NCBI GenBank assembly: GCA_027943335.1
Contig: BSBK01008423.1
Location: forward strand, 186,001 to 250,000
DNA from: Chamaecyparis obtusa
Taxonomy: Eukaryota > Streptophyta > Pinopsida > Cupressales > Cupressaceae
Length of the DNA: 64,000 nt
Direction of reading: 5' to 3'
In this document: in pieces, positions 52,756 through 64,000 of the stretch
How positions within the stretch are numbered: position 1 is the stretch's first letter
Layout: each line of letters starts with the position of its first letter
Program-made: the position numbers and the translations under genes
Notes under the pieces: model-generated
Databases searched by the model: none
What the model was told of the DNA's origin: nothing
Seen by the model: only the letters and a program-made list of their open reading frames with translations

Positions 52756-52789
52756 TTGTGGTGCTTGTAAAGAGAAAGGTACTTAAAGC

Positions 52790-55700
52790 TAATGATCAAG
52801 ATGTACAAAAAGGAGGTACTGAAGCTGAACAAGGAGAACTTCCCTGCATGCCAAAGTGTGATGAATTTGCACCTAGCTATAATTGGTGATTCAAAAAAAT
52901 ACTATGGAACATGATTATGTACCAGTTCCTGCACCTATGACAACTGAGGAAATGAAGGAAAAAAAAGAACACAACTAGGCAATGTTGGAGATTGCATCTG
53001 TCCTAAGTTATCATAAATGTGAAGACATCAAAGAATATACTAATGCAAATAAAATATGGGACACACTAGCAGCTACCTATGGTGGGGACACAAAGGTGTT
53101 GAGAGCCAAATCTAAAATCTTGAGAGGTAAGTTTGATGAAATGAGAATGTTAGAAGGTGAAAACATTGTTCAATATTATGGTAGAGTTAAAGAGGTAGTG
53201 AATGCTATTAGAGGAGCTAATGGAAACATTGATGATGAAACTATTATTAGAAAAGTTTTGAGAACCCTAATTCCTATCTATTCCATTAGAGTTTCTGCAA
53301 TACAATAATTGAGATGTACTCTTGGTAACATCTTAACTTTTTAAGGTCTTGTTGGAAGGCTTACTGCTTTTGAGTTGTCAAATTTTGATAATTTCACTAC
53401 TCATACTATTTAATCTCCATTCAAGTCTCAAATGGTTCTTCGTAAGTCTAAGAAAGGAAAATAAAGATGTGTGAGAAGTGACAGTAACAACAACAGTGAT
53501 AGTGACACTTTTGATGATGATCTAGAAGATCTTGAGGCACTTATGGCTAGAAGGCTACCAAGAGGAAAAGGAAAATTTAAAGGTAAACTTCCTATAATCT
53601 ATTTTTCATGTAACAAAGTTGGCCATATTACAACAAGATGTCTTGATAGGAATGACATGGATAAAAGAAAGGAAAGCAAGTATAAAGACAAAAGGAATGA
53701 CAAAGATCATAGAAGATATAAGGACTACAAGGATAAAGGTAAGAAGTCTTGTTTTATTGTTGAAGAAGAAACTAACAGTGAATCTAGTGAGTCTAATGAT
53801 TGTGATGTAGAAGTTGTTTATGTTTCTATGAAAGATGATTATGATGAAGATGAGAAAAGTGCACTTATTTCATATGTGAGTAAAGGTGATAGATGGGTAA
53901 TTGATAGTGGTTTCTCACATCACATGACTGGTGATAAAAGTATGTTTGAAACCTTAAATAATTACAAATATAGGAGTGTCAAGTTTGGTAATGATGCACC
54001 ATGTCTTGTGAAGGGAAAAGGATCAATAATATTGACTGATAAGATCATATGTGATAATTCTTATTGGGTTGAAGGTCTTAACTATAAATTTTTCAAATGT
54101 TGCACAGTTGAACAATACTGGTTACCGAGTTGAGTTTCATCACAAAAATGATAAAATATTTGATGCCACTGGTGAACTAATTGGAAGTGGAGAAAAAACA
54201 AGAGGTAATTTGTTCTATCTAGACCTATCTGAAGAAACAAGTTTGTTTACACAATTCGATGATGTATGCTTATGGCATAAGAGGTTGTGTCATGTGAATT
54301 TTGACAATTTGGTAAACATTAGTAAGATGAAGAAAGTTAGAGGATTACCAAGATTGAAGAAACCTAAAAATGTGATGTGTAAACAATGTCAATTGGGAAA
54401 AATGACAAAGTCCAGTTTCAAGAGTAAGGCATATACTTATGATGATATTTTGGAATTGGTTCATACTAACCTCTGTGGACCTATTGGTGTGCAAAGTTAC
54501 TATGGTGATAAATATTTCATTCTATTTTTTGATGACTATTCTAGAATTATGACTATGGTGTTTCTAAAAGAAAAATATGACATCTTTTAGTTGTTTAAGT
54601 GGTATTTGGAAAGATTTGAGAAAGAAATAGGTAAAAGCTTGAAATGTATGAGATCTGATAGAGGAGGATATTTCATATCAAATGAGTTCAACATATTTTT
54701 CAATGATAGAGGAATAAAGAGACAAATATCTACATCAAGGACACCTCCACATAATGGTATAGCAGAGAGAATAAATAGATCAATTATGGATTGTGCTAGA
54801 ACACTAATGATAGAGAAGAATGTTGCACAAAAATACTAGAGAGAAGCTGTAAGTACAACTATTTATACCTTGAACTGAGTACAAATCAAGAAAGGTACAA
54901 ATTCTACACCTTTTGAATTATGGCATGGTTATACACCTAATGTGAAATAATTTAAAGTCTTTGGAAGAAAATGTTATATACTGAAGGACAATAAGAATGG
55001 AAAACTTGATGCTAAAAGTGATGAAGCCATATTCCTAGGATATTCTACTAAGAGAAAATATTCCAAGTGTTTGAATTCTAACACTAACAAAGTTGTGGAA
55101 AGTTCAAATGGTAGAGTTGATGAATATGTAGAAAATAATGAAGTTGAGTGCAAGCAAGAACCTGAAGATTATAGATAGTTTGTATACATGGAAGAATGAG
55201 ATGCCAATAACATACCTGAACTAGAAAATAAAGATGTCGAGCAACAACACGAACCTGTTGAGTCACAACAAGAAGATGTCAAGTATTAGGAGGATGTTGT
55301 CGAGCAATCAGGAGAGGAAGAAAAGAATCTACAAGATGAATCTAAAGATCAAGGGCAAGAACAAAGGAGATCTGAGCCTACATTAGCACAATATGTGAGA
55401 AGACACCATAAGCAAGAACAAATCATTGGAGCTAAAGAATCTAGAGTCATGACAAGAAGTAAGTTGAAAGATCAAACATGGTTGTTATGTGAGTTTGAGC
55501 CTAATATAGTGATAGATGCTTTGGAGAATGAAGATTGGATTCAATCCATGAATGAATAAATTGAGTAGATACAAAAGAAAAAAACCTGGACACTAGTGCC
55601 AAGACCAGAGGACAAGAATGTTATTGGAACAAAGTGGGTGTTCATTAAGCTAAATGAACATGGAGAATTCACAAGGAAAAAAGATAGATTGGTATGCAAG

Positions 55701-57052
55701 GAATATGCATTGAATATGGGGAGACATTTTCCCTATTTGCTAGATTGAAAAGAGTGGGAAATCTACTTGCATATACAACTTACAAAGGATTCAAAGTGTA
55801 TCAAATGGATGTCAAACCTGCATTTTTGAATGGAATATTGGAAGAAGTAAACATTGAACAACCAAAATGATTTTTTGATCCAAGCAAGAAGAACATGGTT
55901 TGTAAACTACACAAGGCACTATATGGATTGAAACAAGCCCCCAGAGCATGGTATGAGAGATTGCACAACTACTTGATAAATATTGGGTTTGTAAGAACAA
56001 ATATCAATTTCAATCTGTACTTGAAGACTGAAAAAAGTAAACATATATTGTTAGCTAAAATATTTTTTGATGATATCATATTTGGAGGACAAGACACACT
56101 ATGCCAAACATTTTCTAATGAGATACAAAATTAATTTGAGATGTCTATGTTTGGAGAGATTAGATTCTTTGTTGGTTTACAAGTTTATCAGATGAAGAAA
56201 GGTATATATATTACACAATCTAAGTATGTCAAGGAGATACTAATTTTTTTTGGCATGGAGGATTATAGACCAGTAAGTACACCCATGGCTACTAGAAAAA
56301 AACTATCTAAGAATGATTCAATACAATTGAAGTGAATCAAACCTTGTACAGGTCTATAATAGGAAAGCTACAATATACTAGTCATAGTAGACCATATATT
56401 TCCCTAGTAATTGGTATTGTTGCAAGATTTTTTTTCCAATCCTAAGGAGAGTCACATGATGGAAGTGAAAAGGATATTGAGATATTTGAAAGGAATAGAG
56501 GACTATAGACTATATTATAAGAAGAATGACAAGTTTGAACTAAAAGTTTACACCGATGTAGATTGGGAAGGAAATGTGGATGAAAGAAAGAGTACAAGTG
56601 GTGGTGCATTCTTTCTAGGAAAGAGATCAGTCTATTGGACAAGAAAGAAATAGAATTGTATTTCCCAATCTTCAACAGAAGTTAAATATGTAGCAGCAAC
56701 AGTGAATTGTTCAAATCTAGTGTGGATCAAGCAATTATTGAAAGGTATGGAGGAAGAAATTATTGAGCCAGTTATTATTTTCTGTGATAACACAAGTGCT
56801 ATCAATATATCAAAGAATTTTTTGATGCACACTAAGACTAATCATATTGTTATCAAGTATCATTACTTGAGAGAGCTAGTTCAAGACAAGGAAGTGAGAT
56901 TGGAGTATGTGAATATAAAGGAATAGTTAGCAGATATATTCACTAAGGCATTACCTAAGGATGCTCATGAGTATCTAAGAGGTAAATTAGGGGTGATTTA
57001 CCTAAATGAGGCTACCTATAATCATATAAGAGCATTGCATCAAATGTACTAA
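52790..57052 (+). pseudogene. Copia gag-pol polyprotein, decayed
   Basis: Gag: 52800-53300 (IWDTLAATYGGD, RMLEGENIVQYYGR). The zinc knuckle near 53610 (FSCNKVGHITTRC) has lost its first Cys. Protease: WVIDSGFSHHMTGD at about 53895. GAG-pre-integrase: LWHKRLCH...CKQCQLGK (54270-54400). Integrase core: HTNLCGP where Copia has HTDLCGP, then RSDRGG and GIAERINRS, so the first catalytic Asp is lost. Reverse transcriptase: WVFIKLNEHGE, MDVKPAFLNG, LYGLKQAPRAW and FFDDIIFG (55600-56090). RNase H: VYTDVDWEG, STEVKYVAA, CDNTSAI and ADIFTKALP (56550-56960). The frame ends at TAA 57050-57052. Many stops and several frame changes are present. Confidence 0.93.
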
Positions 57053-57435
57053 TCATAATAACTGACAAATTGATGCAAATGAGATCACACTTTAGGAGTT
57101 TCCTAAAGTTATGAAGAGTAAAGCACAAAATGTTGACCAGTCATAGGCAAGATGATAGAGAGAGTATGAAGTTCAAGAGAAATGATACGAAGATATTTAC
57201 ATGGTAAAGATGAATATCTTTGGCATTTTTTTCAAAGAGGGAGATATTTAGTGAACTTGGTAAAAAGATACAGAAGGAGTTACCCTAAGAAAAGAGGGAG
57301 AGATTGAATAAGATGAGGGATATTTGATAAACTGTTGGACAGGATAAAAGAGAACCTTTTGGATTGTTTGGTGACTATGCATATGGAGTTTATGGTAGTA
57401 CATGTGGTGTTTCTATCATTGTCAAAGATGTAGAT
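57053..57435 (+). mobile_element. Copia 3' noncoding internal region
   Basis: 383 bp between the end of RNase H and the 3' LTR. A purine-rich AAAGAGGGAGAT lies near 57233-57245, rather far from the LTR. The stretch immediately before the LTR (AAAGATGTAGAT) may be a mutated polypurine tract. Confidence 0.6.
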
Positions 57436-58995
57436 TGTTGGAAACTACAATTGAAACAATTGTTATATTGTCATTGATGTCAAACCTTAACCGGTGAGAT
57501 AGTTGTTATCTAATAAACTACCATATCTTTTGATTGATGAAGAGGATTTGAATAGAGGATATAATAAGAGGACCTAGTGAAAGGTTGAGTTATGAGACAC
57601 TACAATGGGTATTGATTAGTTGGCACATTGGCAAGGTAATGTGTTATTTATCTTTAACACTAAGTGAAGAAGTCAACTAATTTGAAGCATATATGAAATG
57701 AGGAAAGAAATAATGGAAGGATAGGCTTAACCAAGAAAAAGTGAGGAAATTCAATTTAAGCCGAGTGATGCTAGTGTCGACTAAGTGCCAGTATAAGTTG
57801 AGTAAATTTTAGTGTTGACTGAGCATCAGTAATTGTTGAGTATCAGAGAATTAATTGAGTGAAGAAAGTGTTTGCCAAGAAGACAAGTTTAGTGATGATT
57901 GAGTTATCCAGTGGTGACCGAGTTGATGAACATAGTATTGATCAAGTGTCAGTAATTTACAATTTGTGAAGGAATTGAGATTTCCAGCCGACATAGTTGA
58001 ATTCTTGGGATATGTAAAATGTGTTGACATTAAAGATGAATGACCTAGATATTTAATGCATGGTAAACCATTTTCTTATGGATTCAAGGAGAATTTTTGA
58101 GAAGTATCTAGAAGGATAAGGATGAGAAAAAAATGATCGAAGGATTCGATGAATCTGACCTAAACCTAAGATCTATGGAAGAGATTAAGCGGAAAAAGAT
58201 TAATCTACCTAATCAAAGAGGTATAAGGATGACCTAATTATGGGTTATGTAGTGTGTGGAAAGAGGTTGATGTTATTGACTAGCAAACCTAAGCAAAAGG
58301 GTGAGAAGAGATGTGAAGAGTTAAAGAAAGTTGAGGTGATTCCTTGAAGGGATTTATGAGAAGATCAAAGATGGAGATGGTAATGACCTCAATCAGTAAA
58401 TCAACATATGAGCTTATTGGATCTCTATTTGAAAAGTGAGCTGTATATTTCATATCTAAACCTACTATTACTTTCTAACCATTGTATCAATTAAAATCAT
58501 TTAATCAAGGTTGACCTAATAGTCATTTTGTAAACCCTTTAATCAAGGTGACATTCTAATGGGATGTTTTTAATCCCTCTAACCAGACCACTCCTAATAG
58601 GGTGATTAAATCCTTTAATAGGGTCACACCTAATAGTGTGTATTGTAACCTTTAACAAGGTTGGCTTCTCACAAAGCTCACTTTAGAAGAGTGAGAAAAT
58701 TTAGTACCATGTTACTGGTGGTTTTTCCCATATTGGGTTTCCATGTTAAATATCAGTGTCATACTTGTGTGAATGTTATTTGATGTGTTATGTTGGTAAA
58801 AGTTTTATATTTTGCAAGTTGATTACTATTGGACAGTGGACTACAAGTTTTAGGTTATTGATATATCCTATAGAGACTGAGTGAATTGTTGAATAGATCT
58901 AAGTTTGTTGAATTGTTGAAAAGTTGAATTGGTACATCTAGACCTGAGGATAACTAATTCACCCCCCTCTCAGCTATTCTAAAATTATTCTAGTA
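57436..58995 (+). repeat. 3' LTR of the Copia element
   Basis: 1560-bp uninterrupted LTR that preserves the empty sites of all three insertions found in the 5' LTR. It was used as the reference for defining them. Confidence 0.92.
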
Positions 58996-59001
58996 GATAA
59001 C

Positions 59002-60750
59002 AATGTGGAAGAAATACAATTATAAGATATAAACAAGAACATAAGTACAACTCAATACAATTAACAATCCTTGAGGGTCCCATGAGGTATAATTACCGTA
59101 TTACAAATTAAATATTTTAGATTAAGAATAATTACAATTATCTCATATTACAAAAGAATTACCAAGTACATCCAATACCATAATAAATAAATATAATGAA
59201 ATAACATCCTCTACGCAAGTCGTAGGGTATGTCACCATAATCAAATACAAAGTAGTACAATATCTAAAAGGAATCATCTCTGAAGCACGAATAGAAGATA
59301 TAATTAAAAATATTATAAGATAAATATGAACAAGCCTCCAATGAAGAACATGCAGAAGGTAACAATAACAAGAATCCTCCAGCACTGCTATAGGAATGTC
59401 AAAATCCCAAATGGTAAAAGAAAACACTACCACTCGACCTCGTGGAACTAAAGGTCCACTCCCACCATGCTGATGGGATAATAAAAAATTCCACTCGGAT
59501 AACAAAATCAATCAAAAGAAACTAAGAAAAGGTCTTAAAGGATTTCTAACTCAAAGGGGTGCCACAAACTAATGATAAAGAAAAGATAATAATCATCAAA
59601 ATACCAACACGTAACAAAACACCAAATGCCAGAATATTGAACAAATACAAATCACCAAATAATAGTGAAATAATAGAGACACACCACCAGAGGAAAATTT
59701 AGAAAAACTAAGGAGGAGACTTAGGAAGCATACTATGGGAGTATCATCACATGGCCATCTACTTGAGTTACACTGCACTGGTCACACTAGACCCAATACC
59801 CTCAAGCATTGAGTTACCCTGGACTGGCCATGCTGGGCCCTGTACCCTCAATACAACCCATACAAAACTAGAATACCCTCTCCTGAAAATGAGGAATTCT
59901 AATCATACCTACTCTCTAGGTATCATCCCATTCCCATCTTTAGCCTAAACAAGTGCTCAATGCATAGGTGAGGCATAATCTCTAATTATCTTTTTAATGA
60001 ACTCTCCAAATTTTAATTACTATATTATCACTTATTAACAAAACTTACGATAGGTTACCCTGGTACTGACCACTTTGGGTCCCAGACCACTATTGTAAGC
60101 CACTCCCTTAAGATGCACCTATTTAACCTCCCCTAGGCTCACAAGTCACCAATAATCAAATAAGTCTCATAAAAATATATTGATCAAATTCCAGTCCATA
60201 AAAGATATTAGGGACACACATTGGTCCTCAAACCAAAGCATCATAAAACACACTCTTAAAGTTCTTTCATAATCATAAGTTTCAATAGAACAAGGTTGGG
60301 TAGACATAATCGAACTAATATAACATCATAATTCATAACATAAGAATACATATACAACCATAGAAAACAACCCCCAAGACTCTGGTCAACTAACTCTCAA
60401 GTCAACTTCAAACCCCCAATAATCAATAAGGATATAACAAGGTCCAACAAAAAACATTCAAATCAAAACTTCAAATACTTGCAAGAAAACATGATTCCCT
60501 TAAAGAAATCCAATTGATTTTAAAACATAACTAGTTCGACTATATTTGTATGTCTATATAACCATGCAAGTAAACATATATAATTATAAATTTTAGTTGA
60601 CTAAAGAAATCATCTTGTTGACTAAAGTCCATTTGACTACAAAACCGTTCATATAAATGTCTCATACAAAACTATATATTTAAAATAAAATTTCATGCAT
60701 ATATAATTTTTAAATAAGTATTTAACTAAAATACTCATGCATATCAAAAC
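59002..60750. other. Host side of the Copia insertion; probable old repeat with a short tandem array
   Basis: Continues the sequence interrupted at 42281. No gene is seen; the minus-strand frame 59143-59511 has no recognisable motif. Around 59766-59852, two units of about 46 bp (GAGTTAC-CTG-ACTGG...ACCCTCAA) are tandem, and a third, weaker relative is at about 60053-60095. Confidence 0.4.
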
Positions 60751-61045
60751 ACCATGTATTTAATAATAAAATAATGTTATTAATTTTCTAAATATAAATA
60801 TAAATGAAAACATTAATATTAAAACCCGCAAGTAAAAAAAATGAATTAATTTTTTATTTATTTATTAAAAAAATTATATATAATTTTAAATCCGAAAATT
60901 AATAAATAATAATAATAAGAAAAAAATTATTTTTATAAAAAAATTTTAAATCCAAAAATTAATAAATTAAATAATAGATTTTTTAATTTTTTTTTAATGA
61001 ATTTTTAAATCTGAAAATTAATAAATTATAATAATAATAAAAAAT
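60751..61045. other. AT-rich spacer
   Basis: A- and T-homopolymer-rich DNA just before the second long LINE. Nothing recognised. Confidence 0.5.
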
Positions 61046-61081
61046 TCAAATAAACTTAAACATTACAAAAACTACTGCGAA

Positions 61082-63135
61082 ATGGCTTCCAGCTCTATAA
61101 CTACAAGAGCCAAGCATATTGTGTTTACGGTAGAAAGCCTCCAAAGGCAATGGAAGTTTTTCTGCTCAACGGGATATGCCAGTACTATTACAACTCCATT
61201 AGAATTATCTACAGGATATGTGGGCTCTCCGCATGCTCCTCTGCGATCTCTTTCAAAGGAAAATCAATGGATAAAGGTAGTCTCAAAAAAACAAAAGGTA
61301 AAATCTCCTTCACTTTCAACAAATCTTGATTGAATCTCGAGGCGTAATAACCGAAATCCCTTTGTTCTTCCATTAGAGAACCATTTTTCTTGTTTGCACT
61401 CTCCCAGCTTAAACCCTAAACTAGTCAATAGTCTTCCCAAGCAAGCTCTATATTCTCCCCTGCATTGCAAACTTTAGATTTTAGAATCATCCTCAACAGA
61501 TCTGAAAATTGAAGCTAACCCTAGAATGAGTAATCATTCTCTAAAAAATACCCCTTATTCCCCCCCCCACTATAGACTGAAGCCTTCGACTCCCCTTATG
61601 ATAGAAGTAGATGACAGAGTTATCGAATGCAACCGGGATTTAATGAAACTTAAAGGTATATTTTTGAGATGGAACGACCATGACTTACCCTCAAGTAAAA
61701 TTGCAGACTGGCTCCAAAATCGTCTCTCTAATCAGGTAAGTATATCTCTACTCCCAGATGAGTTTATTTTTGTTTATTGTTACAATGTAGAGATTAAGGA
61801 ATTTTTTTTGAAAAATGGATGCCCTAGTCTATTAGGTTTTAATTTTATTGTGATAGATTGGCTCCTGTCCTTCAACCCAAATAATTTTAAAGGAATCATA
61901 GTAGCTAGAGCTATAAAGCTTATTAATATGCCTTTAGAATGCACTAATAAAATTATCCTTAGGAAAATTGGGAATAGGTTAGGCTCCTTTGTTAGATCTG
62001 TAAATACCAAATACCCCCAGTCATAAATAATACTCATTGTTAATTTATGAATATCTTAATAAAATCATTGACCCCTATTACAATTAAAAGCGACTCCTTG
62101 TTATTCAGTATCAACACTATTATCCTTACGGATCTAGTTAAAGATTTCAAACATACTCTAGAGAACAAAAATATAACTCAACATAGGAAAGATCCCCCTA
62201 ATGATATCATTATTCAACTTAAGGAAGATGGAGGAGGCTTTACAATCAATTATCTTGTGGCTCCTCCCTCCGAGTCCAAAGGAAATATGGAGGTTTTGAG
62301 GAAAACATAAACTAATAATTTTAGAGAGGATCCTTTAGCCTCTCCAGAGTCTCAAAAGAATAGATAGTGAGCAATTCCAAAAGTCCCTCCCTGACCAGGG
62401 AAGATTACTAAATCTAAGAATAAGGGGTTGGATGACGCCGCTAGGGTTAATTTGGAAGACTCAATTTTAGAAGACATTAGTTTAGAGGAATATAATAATT
62501 CTCTGATGCAAGTCAAAGATCAAGCAGAGGCAATGAGAATATTTGTAGAACATGAACTAAGCAACATAGAAGGTGTTATGGACAAGGAGGACTTTCATAA
62601 GAATATAGATTCAATGGATGAGAGATTAGGGCGATCTATGAAAAAATACAACAACGAAGAGAAAAATGCATCTAAGACCCAACAAGATAGATTACACTCA
62701 GATATCTTATGTTCATTAAATGGAGATAAGATTGATCAGGGTAGGATAAATTTGGAGAAACATCTAGATCCAATAGAGATGGAACCAACAGAGAAAATTA
62801 TGAACTTTTGGGGGACTTAACCCTCTTCTGGAGGTTGTTTCATCTAAGGAGAAAGGACTAAACTAGGATATTCTTCCTAATATTTTAGAAGCCTTGGAAA
62901 AATAAGAAGAGGGTAATATAGAGCCTCTAAAGATAAATGAGCCCAATTCAGGTGATAACCTAGGATTTGAAACTGAGAGTTCCAGGAAGAGTCTCTCAGA
63001 TTATGCTTATGTACCCAAATCTAGAGGAAGTCTCTCAAGGAATTAAGAGAAAAAGTTGGTCAAGCCTCAAGACAAACTAAAATTATAGAACTTCTAGATG
63101 CAGGGAAGGGGAAGTTCCTTCCCACTCAGCCATGA
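61082..63135 (+). pseudogene. LINE ORF1 of the second LINE, decayed
   Basis: ATG at 61082 (MASSSITTRAKH). Parts in order: N-terminal region with a GYASTITTPLEL segment, the QWIKVVSKKQKVKS basic motif, a stop near 61331, then 61526-62026 with YSPPHYRLKPSTPLMIEVDD, LKGIFLRWN, IADWLQ and a DUF4283-like stretch (WLLSFNPNNFKGIIVARAIKLINMPLE, GNRLGSFVR). A frame change near 62030 leads to 62047-62310 and the acidic 62428-62820. The ORF ends FLPTQP with a TGA at 63133-63135 that overlaps the ORF2 start. No zinc knuckle is seen in the part read. Confidence 0.78.
63103..63135 (+). promoter_or_regulatory. ORF1/ORF2 stem-loop and ATGA overlap (second LINE)
   Basis: GGGAAGG (63103-63109), a seven-base loop, CCTTCCC (63117-63123), eight bases, then ATGA with ORF2 ATG at 63132-63134 and ORF1 TGA at 63133-63135. 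Stem, loop length and spacing are identical to 20713-20745. Confidence 0.6.
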
Positions 63136-64000
63136 AAATCACTACATGGAATGTTAGGGGCCTTAATGCCGCTAACAAAAAATGCCTAATTAAAAGGCAT
63201 TTATCTCTTTTTGAATCAGAAATAATTATGTTGCAGGAAATAAAATTAGAAGAGGATGGCTATAAACTTTTGAATAGGAAATTAGGAAGTTGGGAAGTTT
63301 GTGGCTCCTCCTCGGTAGGAGTATTAGGGGGAATAGGTATTATTTGGAACCCTTGGAAATGTAGTTATATGCCATTAGAAATGAGAATGAATTGGATGAT
63401 CAATAGGGTCATAAGTATAAGAAGTAAAGTGAACTTTTTATTAATTAATATATATGGTCCTAAATTCCTTCATGAGAAAAGAAAGATTAGGCAAGAAGTT
63501 TATGACTTTACCCTAGGTCATCCTAATGAAATAATTATTATGGGAGGAGATTTTAATGCTATTCTTAGTGAACCAAAAAAGATGGGTAGATCTAGGAGCT
63601 CATCTCAAACCATGAGATAATTCAATCAATGGATCAATAATTTGAGATATTTGGAAATTAGGACAGGGAATGAAGGTTATACCTGGTCTAATAGGAGAAT
63701 AGATTCATGCATGATAATAGAAAAACTAGACAAGTTCTTTTTTCTAGGAAATATAGCAAACCTTGAATTTGATATGAAAGAAAAAATAATTCCCTTCTTA
63801 GGCGTAGACCATTTTCTAGTAGAATTGGCACTTATAGAAGCAATTTTCCCTAAAAAGAACCCCTTCAAATTTGAAAACATGTGGCTTTTAGAGGAAGAAT
63901 GTTTGAGGAATATAGAAATATGGTAGAAAGAAGCCATTTTTGAGGGCTCTAAAACATTTATTGTGATTTCCAAACTTGAATTAATTAAAATAAATCTACT
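63132..64000 (+). pseudogene. LINE ORF2 N-terminus: AP endonuclease, with two stops
   Basis: Opens TTWNVRGLN, then QEIKLEED (catalytic Glu), INIYGP, MGGDFNAIL, TWSNRR and VDHF. It keeps the Asp-His pair that is changed to Asn-His in the other LINE. One TAA is near 63617 (where related elements continue FNQW) and one TAG near 63924 (in W-stop-KEA, probably a former Trp). No frameshift is seen before the edge. Confidence 0.88.

Larger units (their letters stand above)
42282..58995 (+). mobile_element. Copia element with three independent insertions in its 5' LTR
   Basis: Flanked by GATAAC at 42276-42281 and 58996-59001. Both LTRs start TGTTGGAAACTACAATTG. The 3' LTR is 57436-58995 (1560 bp). 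The 5' LTR is in four pieces: 42282-42466, 46275-46669, 47944-48526 and 52505-52741. Fitted together they follow the 3' LTR except for about 170-190 bp present only there (around 57790-57955). A tRNA-iMet primer site TGGTATCAGAGC is at 52744-52755. The internal region encodes gag, protease, integrase, reverse transcriptase and RNase H in Copia order, all decayed. Confidence 0.93.
61046..64000 (+). mobile_element. Second long L1-type LINE, 5' half (runs off right edge)
   Basis: Same organisation as the LINE at 17811: ORF1 with YSPPH and W-K-x-K motifs, a GKGK-LP-Q end, the ORF1/ORF2 stem-loop with ATGA overlap, then an ORF2 beginning with an AP endonuclease. It is related to, but clearly diverged from, the 17.8-29.6 kb element. 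Reverse transcriptase and the 3' end lie beyond the window. Confidence 0.88.

Noticed and set aside
59143..59511. Minus-strand 122-codon ORF
   Set aside because: No motif, no supported start, and located in repeat-like DNA; probably chance.
42173..60760. CCATGTA shared at about 42173-42179 and about 60752-60758 as a possible TSD of a Gypsy LTR split by the Copia element
   Set aside because: A 7-base match in 2 kb of AT-rich DNA is likely by chance, the length is wrong for Gypsy (5 bp), and the supposed right end is not otherwise recognisable.

Overview
The window is plant nuclear DNA dominated by transposable elements. The evidence for a plant is a four-exon xyloglucan endotransglucosylase/hydrolase (XTH) gene, plant-type Copia and Gypsy elements with tRNA-iMet primer sites, L1-type LINEs whose ORF2 ends in an RNase H domain, and long (TA)n microsatellites in very AT-rich spacers. 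The nesting and gene spacing suggest a large genome (a gymnosperm is possible), but I cannot name the species. I saw no tRNA, rRNA or CRISPR.

Layout. 1-4144: minus-strand Gypsy element entering from the left edge (gag start, long leader, 5' LTR), inserted in a minus-strand LINE ORF1 (4145-4945). 5540-11436: complete but pol-less LTR element (1.56-kb LTRs) with W-box-rich LTRs and an unusual membrane-protein-like ORF. 11442-17790 and 29589-36990: a repeatedly duplicated AT-rich block carrying three XTH copies on the minus strand: XTH-A (14.7-16.0 kb, 3' frameshift), XTH-B (31.4-31.95 kb, fragment) and XTH-C (35.2-36.6 kb, intact). 17811-29568: an 11.76-kb LINE bounded by a 20-bp target-site duplication. 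It has ORF1, ORF2 (endonuclease, reverse transcriptase, zinc-binding, RNase H), a third ORF-like region and a triplicated 0.7-kb segment with (TA)n tracts. 36.99-42.2 kb: intergenic DNA with an inverted repeat near the XTH-C promoter. 42282-58995: one Copia element whose 5' LTR is split by three later insertions: a Gypsy deletion derivative (42467-46274), a solo LTR of the Gypsy family seen at the left edge (46670-47943), and a 4-kb insertion with 18-bp duplications (48527-52504) that is itself interrupted by a 2.4-kb TRIM/LARD-like element (49876-52303). 59.0-60.75 kb: continuation of the repeat that received the Copia element. About 61.03-64.0 kb: a second long LINE running off the right edge.

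How it works together. Only XTH-C looks like a working host gene: a secreted cell-wall enzyme acting on xyloglucan. The mobile elements are mostly decayed by nonsense changes rather than frameshifts. In the 11.76-kb LINE the stops are largely TAG in sequence contexts expected from deamination of methylated CHG sites. The most interesting signal is at the ORF1/ORF2 junction of the two long LINEs. Both have a stop/start overlap ATGA preceded, at exactly the same 8-nt distance, by a perfect 7-bp stem-loop, although the surrounding ORF1 sequence has diverged. This is a candidate translational-coupling element.
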